From Vigna angularis (taxonomy: Eukaryota > Streptophyta > Magnoliopsida > Fabales > Fabaceae), in NCBI RefSeq assembly GCF_016808095.1, contig NC_068972.1, positions 4,849,001 through 4,913,000 of the forward strand: a DNA stretch of 64,000 nucleotides. Reading direction: 5' to 3'. The translations under genes were made by a program, and so were the position numbers. The notes under the pieces were generated by a model. That model worked only from the letters and a program-made list of their open reading frames with translations. It ran no database searches and was not told the origin of the DNA. Each line of letters begins with the position of its first letter. Within the stretch, counting starts at the first letter, position 1. Below are positions 28,660-43,309 of this stretch, piece after piece.

Positions 28660-29443
28660 TAAGGTGTGTTCACTTCCGTTGAATTACTGTTCATACAATA
28701 CTAAGGTGTGTTCACTTTCATTGATGTACTGTTGAAGAAGATGAAATTGTAAGAAATTGGGGGAAAAAGTGATTTTTCACTTCAGCTTGTGAAGAATTGG
28801 GAGAGATGATTTGAAAGAATGAATCTTCAAGAAAGAGAGAAGTTTTGGAGGTATCTACTGTGTTTATTAATTAACTTTACATAAATATCATTTTACTTTA
28901 TGAAAATCTTAATTAACTTTACATAAATATTTTTCTACTTTATGAAAATCTTAAGCCACAGTACAATGTTATTGTTTCGATCAATATTTTATAATATATA
29001 TAATAAAAATAATGATATAATAAAATAATATTATTAATAATAATAACAATAATAATAATAATAAAATAATAATAATACAATTTTTTTATGTTAAAAATTA
29101 ATTTTTATTTTTTTATCTTCTTATAATACTATTTTAAAATTATATATAATATTAATAACTACAATTTTATATTATTTTTATTACTAAGGATATTTTGGTA
29201 ATCTTTAATTTCTATTAATTAAACAATTTCTTTTATCTATCACATCAGTCAAATTCGACACAAATTTTTGTAAACTTTACTTCCAAATCCACTCTCGTTC
29301 ATCTCTAAATCCTCTCAAACAAACAACAACTAATTCACTCTCAAATCCATCCACTCATTCTTTCCAAATCAATCTTCTAAAATGAACTTAAATCCATCCA
29401 CTCATTCTCCCCAAATCAATCTTCTAAAGTGAACACAAGCTAA
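28660..29443. mobile_element. PIF/Harbinger-like MITE candidate (TAA-flanked)
   Basis: The left end TAAGGTGTGTTCACTT and the right end AAGTGAACACAAGCTAA mirror each other: TIRs of about 13 bp (GGTGTGTTCACTT / GCTTGTGTTCACTT) next to TAA on both sides, the 3-bp target duplication of PIF/Harbinger. The left end is itself tandemly duplicated (CATACAATACTAAGGTGTG at two places 42 bp apart), and ACTTTACATAAATAT-TTTATGAAAATCTT is doubled at about 28875-28951. Subterminal AAATCCATCCACTCATTC repeats lie at the right end. There is no coding. Confidence 0.6.
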
Positions 29444-30434
29444 GTGATCAATACAAATATTTTTATTTTACTTTAATATAAATAAAATGTACACATAAAT
29501 AAAATAGATACTTTATGCAAGTTGTTGCAGTCAGATTAAGAGTTTATAAATGATATTATTAAGGTTGAGTTTTTATCCACAGAGATCAAATCACTTAATT
29601 AGTTAAACATTAATTTTTAAATATTTACATTTAAATAAATATATATCGCAATTTCAATTCTTTGATAATCACAATCAATTAAATATGAATAAAATGTTTG
29701 CAGGCTCACGACATATCATAGCATTGAAAATAACAAATAGAATTCCGTTACTATTCAAGTAAGCCAACTAAAAAATATTATTGATTTTTGCATTATTCTT
29801 ATATAGTATGTTACTGTATAATAATATTTATTTAACTTTAAAATTAAAAATAACAAGAAATAAAAACATTTTTATAAATGTAAAAATAATTATTGTTATT
29901 ATTACCCACTTTTACATTTCACATTGTTTGACTTTAATGGTTCAATGGTTTGAAATTAATATGAATTACTTTTATTTTATTATCTCACCATCAATTGTAT
30001 TCGTCATGTTTTTGTTTTTGGGTAAGAATAATATTTTTTTAAAAAAAGTACGACGAAAAGTTTGGAAAAGAAGACGAAAATAGAGAGTTTAAAAAATAAA
30101 GTGGAGTGACTGGTTTTGTATAAAAATAGAAATCTAGTAGGTTCCACGTAGTTTCGAGATAATGGACATGATAACAATTTTTTTAACAACCTTTCACTGC
30201 TATATTACGTTTTATATTTAATTGATTCCTATATTTGAAATCAACCATCACATACTAAACAAAATAGATTGTCGTAAAAAAATTGTTAAAAAATTCTTAA
30301 GGAAACATTTTCCTAAGATAATATAAAGAAAAGAAAAAGAAAAAGAAAGATGAATTGAAGGCTACGTTACATAAAGTGAAGGGAAACCAATGATTTATAT
30401 GAAAAATTAGTAAGAACAAAAAGGGGTACTGATA
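29444..30434. other. Intergenic / CuAO 2 promoter region
   Basis: AT-rich. AATATAAAG at about 30319 is a possible TATA box for CuAO 2. A 100-codon frame at 29781-30083 is low-complexity hydrophobic and Lys-rich with no homology I recognise, and is probably chance. Confidence 0.35.
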
Positions 30435-30449
30435 ATGAGGAGGAGAGTC

Positions 30450-33400
30450 ATGAATGCAACGACAAAAGTGACACTCCTCACTGTATTGGTCTTTTGGAGC
30501 TGTGAAGTAGAATGCAACCATCCTCACCCACTTGACCCTCTAACCCCTTCAGAGCTCAACCATATCCGAACCATAGTCCAGAAATCATACCCAACCTCAA
30601 AAACCACCAACCACAGTCTCATCTTCAACTACGTGGGTTTGGACGAACCCAACAAGTCCCAAATCCTCTCATGGATATCCTCAAACCCCAAAATCAAACC
30701 ATCTTCTCCACCACCTCGTCGAGCCTTCGTCGTAGTTCGGTTCCAAAAACACTCTCACCAGATCACAGTGGACTTGTCCACTCCTTCCATCGTCTCAAAG
30801 AACGTGTACGAAGGAAACGGGTACCCTATGCAGACCTTCGGCGAGCAAACCGTGGCGTCACAGCTTCCATTCAGCTACGAACCGTTTAAGGAGTCTTTGA
30901 GGAATAGGGGTCTGAACGCGTCTCAGGTTCTGTGTGCTTCATTCTCTATTGGATGGTTCGGAGAAGCCAAGAGCAAACGGAACGTGAAGGTTAAGTGTTA
31001 CTACACGAATGGCACTGCAAATTTTTACGCGAGGCCTTTGGAAGGGGTGGCTGCAGTGGTTGACCTAGATGAGATGAAAATTGTAGGCTACGATGATAGA
31101 TACGTGATTCCAGTGCCAAAAGCAGAGGGTACTGAATACAGGGCTTCTAAGCTGAAACCACCCCCTGGTCCAAAGCTTAAGGGAATTGTTGCAGTCACGC
31201 AACACAGTGAACCTGGATTCACCATTGAAGGCCATTCCGTCAGGTACCGTTAGTTTTTTGGATTTTATTTTCCTCCTTTCTTCACGCACTTCTTCCTTCT
31301 TCGTGATTCATTTCAATCAAGTGCATTTTTTGAAAAAGAAAAAACTTTTGGTATTATCAAAAACTATTTTTTAACCAATAATTAGTACACTTAGTGACGT
31401 CATCCTCATTTTGAAACGTGGGCAGGCAGAAAATATGCGTTCTTTGTCGGGATCTGGTTTGATTCAATAATAAACTAATACCATGAAAAGCACCTAATAT
31501 TTGAATAATGATACGATAACACTTTCACATTTATTTAATACAAAATATAACGATGAAATAATTATAAAAGAATAAATTTTATATTTTTCAAAGAAAAAAA
31601 GAAAGTAAAAAATAAATAATAATAATATATAATAAATATAAAAAATTATATATGTAAAAGGTTTTTAATATATTAATAACTTTTTTAGTATATTTCTTAT
31701 CATTATTTTATTAATCTGCTTTTAAAAAAATATTTGAAACAAATCAATTAAAAATCACTACATGCATGTTGTCAAAATATTATTAAAAGAAATTGTTAAA
31801 TAAACATTTTTATTTCTATATTATAATTTTTGGCATTATCAATTAACTATATTTTAACCAACAATATGCGTTTTGTCGGGATTGTGTGTCATTTAATGAT
31901 AAACGAATACCAGCATGAAAAGAACAAAAGATAATATAATAACATTTTACATTATTAATCTTTTATACAGGCAACTGTAGACATATTATTAGAATAATGG
32001 TGACAAGATTATTTCTGATAGGTTAAAAAGGTTTTTAGAACTTAAATTTTAACTTAAGAATTAAATTCGTGAAATTTTAATATAATTTCATTTTTTAATT
32101 TTAAAAATAAATTAATATAATTTTTTAAACTCAATTATATTAAATATTTTTGATAAATTAATAGTATTTTCTATGTCAAAACATGTCACATATAAAGTTT
32201 TCTGGTAATGTTATGTCTTATTGAATCTGGTCAATGCTAAAAGTATATACAAAACTTTTCACCTACATGAACAACATAACAACATAGCTAACTTAGGAAC
32301 TAAATAAATTAATATAGGAAAGTGTACCAAGGATATATCTCATATTGAGATATTGTAGTATAAAGAATATTAACATATTAACATATAAATAAATCAAAGA
32401 ACTTTTATCTCATATTTATATTTCATATGAAATAAATAAATCTAACCCAATTTATTTATTAATGATTTGAAAAAAATTGGAGACCTAATCCATCTTAAGT
32501 TGATAGGTTAAATAGATTAGTTTACTAATTCACTAAATTAATTTTTTTTTTAATTTTAGAAAAAATAATAATTTTTTTGTAATTCAAATCTATATAAATT
32601 TTAATTCAAAATTACGGTTAAACTCTATAATCAATTTAAAATCAAAAGAATACAATACAATCAAAAATCATTTTAAACTCTAAATATAATCTAAAAACAA
32701 ACACAACAAACAAAATAAATAAATATCGAACATTGATATTTTTTATATCATTTATCCATCTATAAGAGTCTTGAACAGATAAATTCACACTATTTTTTCT
32801 CTTGAAAGATCTTTTTATATTTATTCACAATATAATAAAAAAGAATGTTAACTAATAATATTAAAACACAAAATAATAATTATGTGGGCTAGTAAACCAA
32901 CATAACTTATCATAGATTCAACCTGATGAGTACAATTTTAGTAAATCGAAATTAAAATTAATCCATATCGAAATTTCAAAATCTCTTTTGACTTGTGAAA
33001 AATAAATAAACCTAATTGAGTTAAAAAACCTATATTATTATTTAAATTTAAAAACTAAAATGTGGAGAAGCACGATTCAGAAAACATACTTACATGAAAT
33101 CTTTTTCCACATCAATTGGATGCAACCTGTGCGATACGTTAGGAACGGTGTCGTTTTCTTTCCGTTTTCTTTCAAGTATTGGCCATTGGCTAAGGTAAGA
33201 ACCAATTTAACGGATAATATGTAAAACGCTTTTGATTCTTGATATTGATGCAACAATTCGTATAACAAAATTTTGAAAAAAATAAATACAATGTCGAAGA
33301 AAAATTCATGTAAAAGGCCACCGTGATTTTCTAATATTCTGCGTTTGAAGCGGAAATGTATGTTATTTATTTATATGGTTACCAGGAAGAAGTTGAAGAA

Positions 33401-35247
33401 ACATTAACGATGACATTAACCATTTTGTGCAATCAGTTGGGGCAATTGGGATTTTCACGTAGGATTTGACATTAAGGCTGGTCCAATCATTTCTCTAGCT
33501 TCAATTTTTGATGTTGAAAAGCAGAAACGCCGTCGGGTACTATACAGAGGATTCATATCAGAGTTGTTTGTGCCATACCAAGACCCAACTGAGGAATGGT
33601 ATTACACGACATACTTTGACTGTGGTGAATATGGGTTTGGACAGTCAATGTCTTCACTACAACCTTTCACCGATTGCCCTCCCAATGCTGCATTCATAGA
33701 TGCATACTATGCTGCTTCAGATGGTTCTCCCGTAAAGATAACTAATGCCTTCTGCATATTTGAAAAGTATGCTGGTGATATCATGTGGCGTCACACTGAA
33801 ATTGCAATCCCAAATGAAGTGGTACATTTTCTTTATTTTTTCGCTACCTTCATTTTCTTTTTCAGTTCATAAATATTCTGTTCTTTTTGGTAGATAACTG
33901 AGGTCAGATCAGATGTTAGCCTAGTGGTCAGAATAGTTTCAACTGTCGGCAACTACGACTATGTTATAGATTGGGAATTTAAGCCAAGTGGAAGCATCAA
34001 ATTTGGGGTATGATTCAATGCACTCTCATTTTAAATGTTTTATACGCCGCCTTGTCTGAAATTTGAAGTATTCATTTCCTTTCGTAGGAGTCTCTTCAAT
34101 TTTGTCGTCAATCAATGCGACGTTTAGGCAGCAGCTATTTGTTAACCGTCGATTTAGGGGAAAAAATTGTCTTTTTATTTAAAAAGGATATCAGTGCATA
34201 CTTTTTTTTTAAAAATAAATAAAAAAATTATTTGTGCGAAAATTACTATGAACCTTAATGTCCTTTAAATAGAAAACTGAAACAAATTACAGAGTTGTTT
34301 CTTATCAGCAGTTTAAAATAGAGTAACCAATAGACAAATATTGAAATCATGATTTATATTTTACATTAAACTTGTGATTACCCACTGTTTTGAGCAAACT
34401 ATATGTTATATTTTAAAAATAGGTTGGACTTACTGGGATACTAGGGATTAAGGCAGGGACTTACACCCACACAGATGAAATAAAAGAGGACATATACGGC
34501 ACACTGCTAGCAGATAATAGCATTGGTATCTACCATGATCACTTCTTCACCTATTATCTTGACCTTGACATCGACGGGGAAGTCAACTCCTTTGTGAAGT
34601 CTACGTTAGAGACAGTGAAAGTGAAAGATGAAAACACACCAAGGAAGAGTCGTTGGACGGTTGTGAGTGAAACGGCAAAAACAGAAGCTGATGCGAGAAT
34701 CAACCTGGGTTTAAAGGCATCAGAGCTACTAGTGGTGAATCCTAATAGAAGGACAAAACAAGGAAATAAAATTGGGTACCGTTTGCTTCCAGGTCCTGTG
34801 GCGCACCCACTTTTGCTTCAGGATGATTATCCTCAAATTAGAGGTGGCTTCACCAATTACGATGTATGGGTCACACCATACAACAAATCTGAGAAATGGG
34901 CAGCAGGGTCATATGTGGATCGTAGCAGAGGTGATGATACTATTGGTGTTTGGAGTTCCAGGTGTGTTAAGTTGCTTACCACGCTTCAATTTCTTCCGAA
35001 AAAATTAGGTTTTTTTGAATGAAAATGGCACATATTTGACGTTGTGAATTGAACGAGCAGGGACAGGGAGATTGAGAAGAAGGATATAGTGTTGTGGTAC
35101 GTGATGGGATTTCATCATGTTCCTTGCCAAGAAGATTTTCCAGTTATGCCGACATTGAGTGGAGGGTTTGAACTAAAGCCAACGAATTTCTTCGAGAGCA
35201 ACCCAGTCCTTAAAACAAGATCACCCAAAGCCTCTGCAATGGCCTAA
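30450..35247 (+). CDS. Copper amine oxidase (primary-amine oxidase), gene 2 of cluster
   Basis: Same family and exon plan as gene 1. Exons: 30450-31243, 33437-33821, 33894-34007, 34423-34961 and 35061-35247, giving 672 aa. An in-frame ATG at 30435 would add five residues; I prefer 30450 because [17 protein letters not shown] aligns with the start of gene 3 ([18 protein letters not shown]). Signal peptide, then [11 protein letters not shown]. Catalytic Asp about 326 lies in FDCGEYGFG (Cys where the others have Ser or Ala); topaquinone Tyr about 414 in TVGNYDY; copper His about 469, 471 (YHDHF) and 630 (FHHVPCQED). Exons 3 and 4 are 114 and 539 nt, as in all four cluster members. Intron 1 is 2.2 kb and contains a decayed hAT-like MITE. 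It looks functional. Confidence 0.95.
32440..33020. mobile_element. Decayed hAT-like MITE in CuAO 2 intron 1
   Basis: Its word order matches the 45685 copy: ATTCAAATCTATATAAA, then TAAACTCTA and AATATAATCTAAAAACAAACA, ATTGATATTTTTTATATCA, TTTTTCTCTTGAAAGATCTT, CACAATATAATAAAAAAGAA, AATATTAAAACACAAAATAA. This places it in the same family as 17017-17638, but with degraded ends and no readable target duplication. Confidence 0.6.
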
Positions 35248-37887
35248 CTGCACTTCTCAACACTAAGTGGTACCCATTTCATTCCACTCAACCAAATTTT
35301 AAACATTCCTGTACCCACTTAAGACTTTATCATGGTTTGTTCTTTATCAATGTATAATATACTCCTTTTCAAATATTATTTTTGTTAGTGTGGACATCAT
35401 TTAAACTTATGCTTGTTTTTTTGTGCAGTGTTTGGAAATGTTTTTACTATAATTTTTTTTTCAAAATATTTTTCTTTTTATTAAATAGATATAGTTATTG
35501 ACTACTTTAAAATAATTTTTAAAATTTTTAACATCTTAAATTTAATTATGATATTGTTTTATTTTTTAGTTGGTCAAAACAAATAAAATTGTTTAAGATT
35601 AAGGTGTTTGTCATCATTATTATATTAAGACTTCATTAGTAATTTAATTTTTAGGTATATGATTTTATTATTCGTGAGTATTAATATTTATTAAATAGAA
35701 TTAATTTGATTTTTCTATTAAATTAATGTTAACTCTGACTTGAAGGTATCATATTTCACATCACATTTCTAAAGTAGAAGAACAGATTGATATGTTACAT
35801 TTTCAAACTATTTTAATGTCAATTTAATCACATTTCTAAAGTACAAGATAAAACAAAGTTTGATATGTTACACTTTAAAATTATTTAAATGTCAATTTAA
35901 TGAAATGATAAAATTGACTCTATTTAACAAATATTATAATTTAATTGAATTAAAAAAATTTAAAACACCTAAACATAAAAATCACAAATTCAAATAATAA
36001 CTTAACCACACCAATGAAATTATTATAAAACCGATAAGGTTAACATGTTAGTTTTATCCTAACTTTCTCCTTAGAATAAAAAAAATATAGAAGGATTATA
36101 ATGTCCAAAACACAAAAAGTATGATTTAATAAGATTAGGTGGTTCATTAATATTCCTTGTATTTTACAATTGGTATACGAGTATGAAATTCAAAATCATT
36201 CTTAAATCCTAAAATTTCAAAACATAAATGCTAGTAATAACGTGCAAGGGAAAACAGCACGAAATGAATTACTAGAGAATTGCTGTCTTAGTTGAAAGTG
36301 ATAAACAAGTGTTTATATTGCTTTAAAGTCAATTGCCCGGTTTGAAAGAAAGTATAGTTAAGCATACACATGCTATCATTTAAGTACTTTCTTTTAATCA
36401 TAACTGTGGCTTTTAAGATATGAACCAATAAGTATATTACTTCACACTTTTTACTTTTATTATAAGAGGGAGTTCTCTTGTGGGGAGGATTATAAGGGTA
36501 GGGATGTTTATTTATTTATTTTTTTGAGAATTAAAATATAAAATTAAATAGAATTAACAACTATATAAGGACATTCTAGCTGAGGATTAACGCAATAGCC
36601 CTTCAATATTACCTTTTTGAGATAAAAAAAATACTTAAAATAAAATTACATGCACCCTCTTCTCCTTGTTGATCAACTTGGATGAACGTCAAATTCAAAA
36701 CTGTTCTAAAATTCTACAATTTAAAAAGGAAAGAAGTACATTAATTAAAAATTATTGGTCCCAAATTAAATTAGAAAAGAAATGCCCCCAGTTGAAAGCA
36801 ATAAGAATAAATTCCAAGGACCTTATTATACTATAATGGGAATTGCCCTCACTTGAAAGGGAAAACAAAAATGGAGTTCACTAGTTGCTCATTACTTAAT
36901 TTTTTTTTTCAAAGTATATGTACACAAAGAATTGTGAAAACATATTTTCTAAATTTATTTAAAATTATATGTTCTTTAAAAATAATTGATAATTACACCT
37001 ATATAAATATATTGTAATTTTATTCATTATGAAAATTAAAATAATTAAATAAATTATCCATTATAACGACGTTATGTTGCAATAAGAAATTTAATTATAT
37101 AAAAGGAAACATTTAAAATATTTATAATATAAATTATTTAAAAAAGATGTTACTTTTTTAATTCATATAGACCATTTTTTTATGATTTTATTATTTTATT
37201 TTTATTTTTTTCCCTACTATATTTCGATTTATATTTTTGAAATGAATATCCTTTATTGTGAATTTTATATATTATTAAAAATAATTTATATTAATTTTCT
37301 TTTTAATAAGTTTTTCATGATTACAAATTATTGTTGACTTTTAGGATATGATCATAGTTGAAATGTTAAAATTCATACTAAGTAACATTATCTTGTCTTT
37401 ATTAACAAGTATAAATTGCAGGTAACATAAAATTAATTTAAATAATTAATTAAAAAATTATATGTTTGAGGATAAAAAAACTAAAATTACAAATTAGAAA
37501 TTAAAATTAAAATTAAATTTAACATTATTTTGTTATTTTATAAAATGTATTTCCCAAGTTAATAATAATAATAATAATAACAGCTTCATTCATACTATAT
37601 ACTGCTTGTTTTTATTTACACTTATCTTAAGTTCAATTCTTTTTTTTTTCAAATACAAAAATTTATTTTTTCAATGATCATGTTACCTCTAGGTATGGAT
37701 TATCAGGTGGTTAATTGTGGATTATCAATTATCAAGTAGTTAATTGTGGATTATCAAGTGGTTGATGAAGTCTCAAATCATCCTTCCTCTTTTATATCTT
37801 TCATATTAACTCCCTACCATGAAATTAATTTCTGATTTGATTTGTCAATCGTTACACCCTATACCTTTTCTCCATTATGCATTACAC
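35248..37887. other. Intergenic region between CuAO 2 and CuAO 3
   Basis: AT-rich with no gene recognised. Near 35775-35885 the segment CACATTTCTAAAGTA-AAGA...GATATGTTACA-TTT...TTATTT/TTTTAATGTCAATTTAAT occurs twice (period about 69 bp). Near 37695-37760 GTGGATTATCAA-TGGTTAATT is repeated three times just upstream of the CuAO 3 promoter. Confidence 0.4.
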
Positions 37888-37896
37888 TATATAAAG
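37888..37896 (+). promoter_or_regulatory. Probable TATA box of CuAO 3
   Basis: CTATATAAAG lies 38-46 bp before the ATG at 37934. With usual plant spacing this would start transcription at about 37920 and give a very short 5' leader. Inferred from motif and position only. Confidence 0.6.
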
Positions 37897-37933
37897 AGCA
37901 AACTGTGTCCTAGAGTTTGATCACAATATAACA

Positions 37934-40784
37934 ATGGATGCAACCATGAAGGTGACATTGTTATCAATTGTGGTGCTATTTTGGAGCTTTGCAGAATGCA
38001 GTGATCCTCTCGGATTTGACCCTCTTACCCCTTCTGAGATCAGCCGTGTTCAAACCATAGTCCAAAAGGAATACCCAACCAATCACAAACCCACTTTCAA
38101 CTACGTAGGTTTGGAAGAACCCGACAAGGTCAAAATCCTTTCATGGCAATCCTCAAACCCCAAAGCTAAACCCAAACCATCTTCTCCACCACCTCGTCGA
38201 GCCTTTGTCATAGTGAGGTCCCAAAAGCAGTCCCACGAAATCATAGTGGACTTGTCCAAACGTTCCATCGTCTCAACCAAAGTCTACCAAGGAAATGGCT
38301 ACCCTACACTGACCTTAGGCGAAATAGAGGAGGCAACACAGTTACCACTAAGTTACGAACCGTTTAAGAAGTCTCTGAGGAAGAGAGGTCTCCATGACTT
38401 GTCTCAGGTGCAGTGTATTGCCTTTACTTTGGGGTGGTTTGGAGAAGCCAAGACCAGTAGGATTGTGAAGATTAAGTGCCATTACAGAAATGGGACTGTT
38501 AATTTCCATGCGAGGCCCGTGGAAGGGGTGGAAATGTTCGTTGACTTTGACGATATGAAAATTGTAGGTTATAATGATCGATATGTGGTTGCACTGCCAA
38601 AGGCAGAGGGCACTGAGTACAGAGCCTCCAAGCTGAAACCACCCTCTGCTCCAAAGCCCAAACAAGATCATGGACCTGGATTCACCATTGATGGTCACTC
38701 TGTAAGGTACAATCAATAACATAATCTCTTTTCAATTTCTGTTTGTTTTTCTTTCTATCATTATGTATGAATAATATTGTTATTGATGATGAAGCTTAGG
38801 TTTAAATTTAGTAACACTGATTAATTTTAAACATTTTTCTATTATTAATCCGTGCACTATCTGACTTTCGTAAATCTGTTTTAAAAAATAATTATTTATT
38901 TTTATTTATATGGTTCCAGCCCCATGTCAACAAGGTATATTTGGAAAGATAAAAATATCATTTTTATTATTAAAAATGAATATACCAACATTTTTTTTTC
39001 ATTTACAATATTTTTACTTTTCAAAGTCTAATAAAATACACGTTAAAACGGTGCCTTTAAGCTCAGTACACTACTCTTTTTTTTAAAAAAAAAAGTTATA
39101 CTGGCTACTATTTAACGTGATATTTTAAAAATAATTTAAGATATTTCTTACAAAAATGAATGATTTTTTAAAGAATTTTCAATTCAATATTAACTTATAA
39201 AGTAAGAAATTTATTCAAAAAGAGGTACGTGCAAACATTGATCTGAAACATAAGTTTTAAGTTAGGAAGCGTGTTCTTTGCACATTTTATTTAAACGTAG
39301 CTTTTTGATAGACCATTTTCTGCACACAGTTGGGGCCGTTGGAATTTTCATGTAGGATATGATAGTCGGGCTGGCCCAATAATTTCTCTAGCATCGTATT
39401 ATGATGTCCAAAAGCAAAAACATCGTCCAGTACTATACAAAGGATTCGTATCAGAGTTGTTTGTGCCATACCAAGACCCAACTGAGGAATGGTATTACAA
39501 GACATTCTTTGACTCTGGCGAATACGGCCTTGGACAGTTTATGTCTTCATTGCAACCTTTCATCGATTGCCCTTCCGATGCGTCATTCATAGATGCATAC
39601 TATGCCAGTTCAGATGGAACCCCTGTAGAGATACCCAATGCCTTCTGCATATTTGAAAAAGATGCTGGTGACATAATGTGGCGTCACACAGAGGCTGCAA
39701 TCCCAAATGAACTGGTACCTTCTTTTAAAATATCTTTGTTCTTCTTCCCTTTTCCTTTAATTTTATTTCATAAACATTCCTTCTCTTCTTTCTGGTAGAT
39801 AACGGAGACTAGGTCAGACAAAACCTTAGTGGTGAGAACAGTTTCAACTTTGGCCAACTACGACTATATCACTGATTGGGAATTTACGCCAAGTGGCAGC
39901 ATAAAAGCTGTGGTATGATTGCCTACAACAAAAAAATTGAGACTGAATTAGACTAATTTATATCCATATATTCAAAATCACAATTTATAATTTACATTTA
40001 AAATAGGTTGGACTTACTGGGATATTAGCACTTAAAGCAACGAATTATACCGACACAGAGGAAATAAAAAAGGATATATACGGCACATTGGTAGCAGATA
40101 ATACCATTGGTGTTAACCATGATCACTTCTTGACGTATTCTCTGGACATGGACGTTGATGGTGTAGCCAACTCCTTTGTGAAGTCCAATTTCGAGACAGT
40201 GAGAGTGAAAGATCGTAACATACCAAGAAAAAGTTATTGGACAGTTGTAAGTGAAACGGCCAAAACAGAGGCTGATGCGAGAATCAAGCTGGGTTTAAAG
40301 CCTTCAGAATTACTTGTGGTAAATCCAAATAAAAAGACGAAACAAGGAAATAAAATCGGGTATCGCTTGCTTCCTGGCCCAATGGCACAGCCACTATTGG
40401 TCGGTGATGATTTCCCACAAATTAGAGGTGCTTTCACCAATTATGATGTTTGGGTGACACCGTACAACAAATCTGAGAAATGGGTAGCAGGGTTATATGT
40501 TGATCGTAGTCGAGGTGATGATACTTTGGCTGTTTGGAGTCAAAGGTGAGTTCTTTAGTTGTAAATAATTTTAGTTTATAGTTTTGGTAGGAGAAATGAT
40601 GAATGTTTGGTGTGGTGAATTAATTTGCAGGAATAGGAATATTGAGAACAGAGACATAGTGTTGTGGTACACAATGGGATTTCGTCACGTTCCTCGCCAA
40701 GAAGACTTTCCAGTTATGCCAAATTTGAGTGGTTACTTTGAGATGAGACCAACCAATTTCTTCGAGAGCAATCCGGTCCTCTAA
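37934..40784 (+). CDS. Copper amine oxidase (primary-amine oxidase), gene 3 of cluster
   Basis: Third plus-strand copy, most similar to gene 2. Exons: 37934-38706, 39330-39714, 39799-39912, 40007-40545 and 40631-40784, giving 654 aa. Signal peptide [20 protein letters not shown], then DPLTPSEI. Catalytic Asp about 319 ([10 protein letters not shown]), topaquinone Tyr about 407 in TLANYDY, copper His about 462 and 464 (NHDHF) and 623. Around the last copper ligand the usual HHVPCQED is RHVPRQED: the ligand His is kept but its neighbour His is Arg and Cys is Arg; bacterial amine oxidases also have Arg near this point. It ends directly at FFESNPVL without the tail found in genes 1 and 2. Introns are short (the first 623 bp) and free of large insertions. 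Confidence 0.95.
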
Positions 40785-42403
<1,619 letters not shown>

Positions 42404-42661
42404 GTTTGTTAAATATGTAAACTCTTTTTTAGTTGGTATATTTTTAGTAAAGTGTATTAGGTTTTGGTAAACAAAAGGCTTAAATGCTTATTTCTGTGAA
42501 ATGGACACAAGTTAACTCCTAGCTGAGGTTAACTCCTAGCTGAGGTGACGAAAGAATCTTCACTTCTTTTTTCTCTCTTCTCTGCTTTTTCCTGAATGCC
42601 TTCGGCTTTTTTTCTCTTTCCTACATTTTTATTAAATATTTATTTTTTCTCTCTCTCCTTC

Positions 42662-42835
42662 CTCCGCAACCTCTTCCTTCAGAATAACCACTTCTCCGGT
42701 GAGTTCCCTCGCTCGTCTCACTTGCCTTGCTCGTCTCACTCGCCTGGGTTATCCTCCAACAACTTCACCGGTCAAATCCCTTTCTTCGTCAACAACTTAA
42801 CCCACCTCACTGGCCTCTTCTTAGAACACAACGCC
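42662..42835 (+). pseudogene. Captured leucine-rich-repeat receptor fragment inside Pack-MULE
   Basis: Translation gives [16 protein letters not shown] and then [20 protein letters not shown], two LRR units of the type in LRR-III/PRK-like receptor kinases (expected pattern [27 protein letters not shown]). Between them the LRR reading (LARLT and TRL) lies in another frame, so the copy contains frameshifts and a small internal duplication of GCTCGTCTCACTxGCCT. The following GC-rich stretch to 42985 is open but has no clear domain. No kinase domain is present. It is a transposed fragment, not a functional gene. Confidence 0.75.
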
Positions 42836-43309
42836 CGTAGGAAACGTAGATCTCTGTGGCTCGCCGTTGAAGGCTTGCAACCCCTTCTTCCCGGCTCCGG
42901 CGCCGTCTCCCTCCTCCAATTCGACCCCAGCCACGACGCTGGGGCATGTGTGTTCGGAAACGTGAAATCTGAGGTTGATGTTTGAGGGTCTGGATTCGGA
43001 GTGTGGTGATCTTATTTGAGGTTTGGACTCGATTTTGAAACGAGAGAACTGGTGTTCCGTGGAAGTAGCTGGGAAGTCGAGAAAGTCAGAGAAAAAATGG
43101 TCCATTGTTGCAGATGAGTGAGAAGTTGAAGATTGGGAACAAATGGAGTTTGATTCAGATGAGGTGAGATTTGGTTCCTCAAATAGAAAAGAGAAATTAT
43201 TTTTGGTGACATTAGAAGAGGGTGTGATCGGAAGAGGAGAGAGTTCTCCGAGATGGTGAAGTTTTATTTGATTGAGAGCAGAAAGTTGAAGAGGATTTGG
43301 GTTTGACAT
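42821..43309 (-). other. Open frame of 162 codons in Pack-MULE interior
   Basis: Starts at ATG 43309 (MSNPNPLQLSALNQIKLHHL) and runs into the 3' part of the LRR fragment on the other strand. It is Ser/Pro/Asn-rich with no domain I recognise. Pack-MULEs can create chimeric transcripts, so it may be a captured exon of another gene or a chance frame; I cannot tell which. Confidence 0.3.

Noticed and set aside
29781..30083. 100-codon hydrophobic frame
   Set aside because: AT-rich sequence gives Ile/Phe/Tyr/Lys by composition; no motif and no conserved neighbour.
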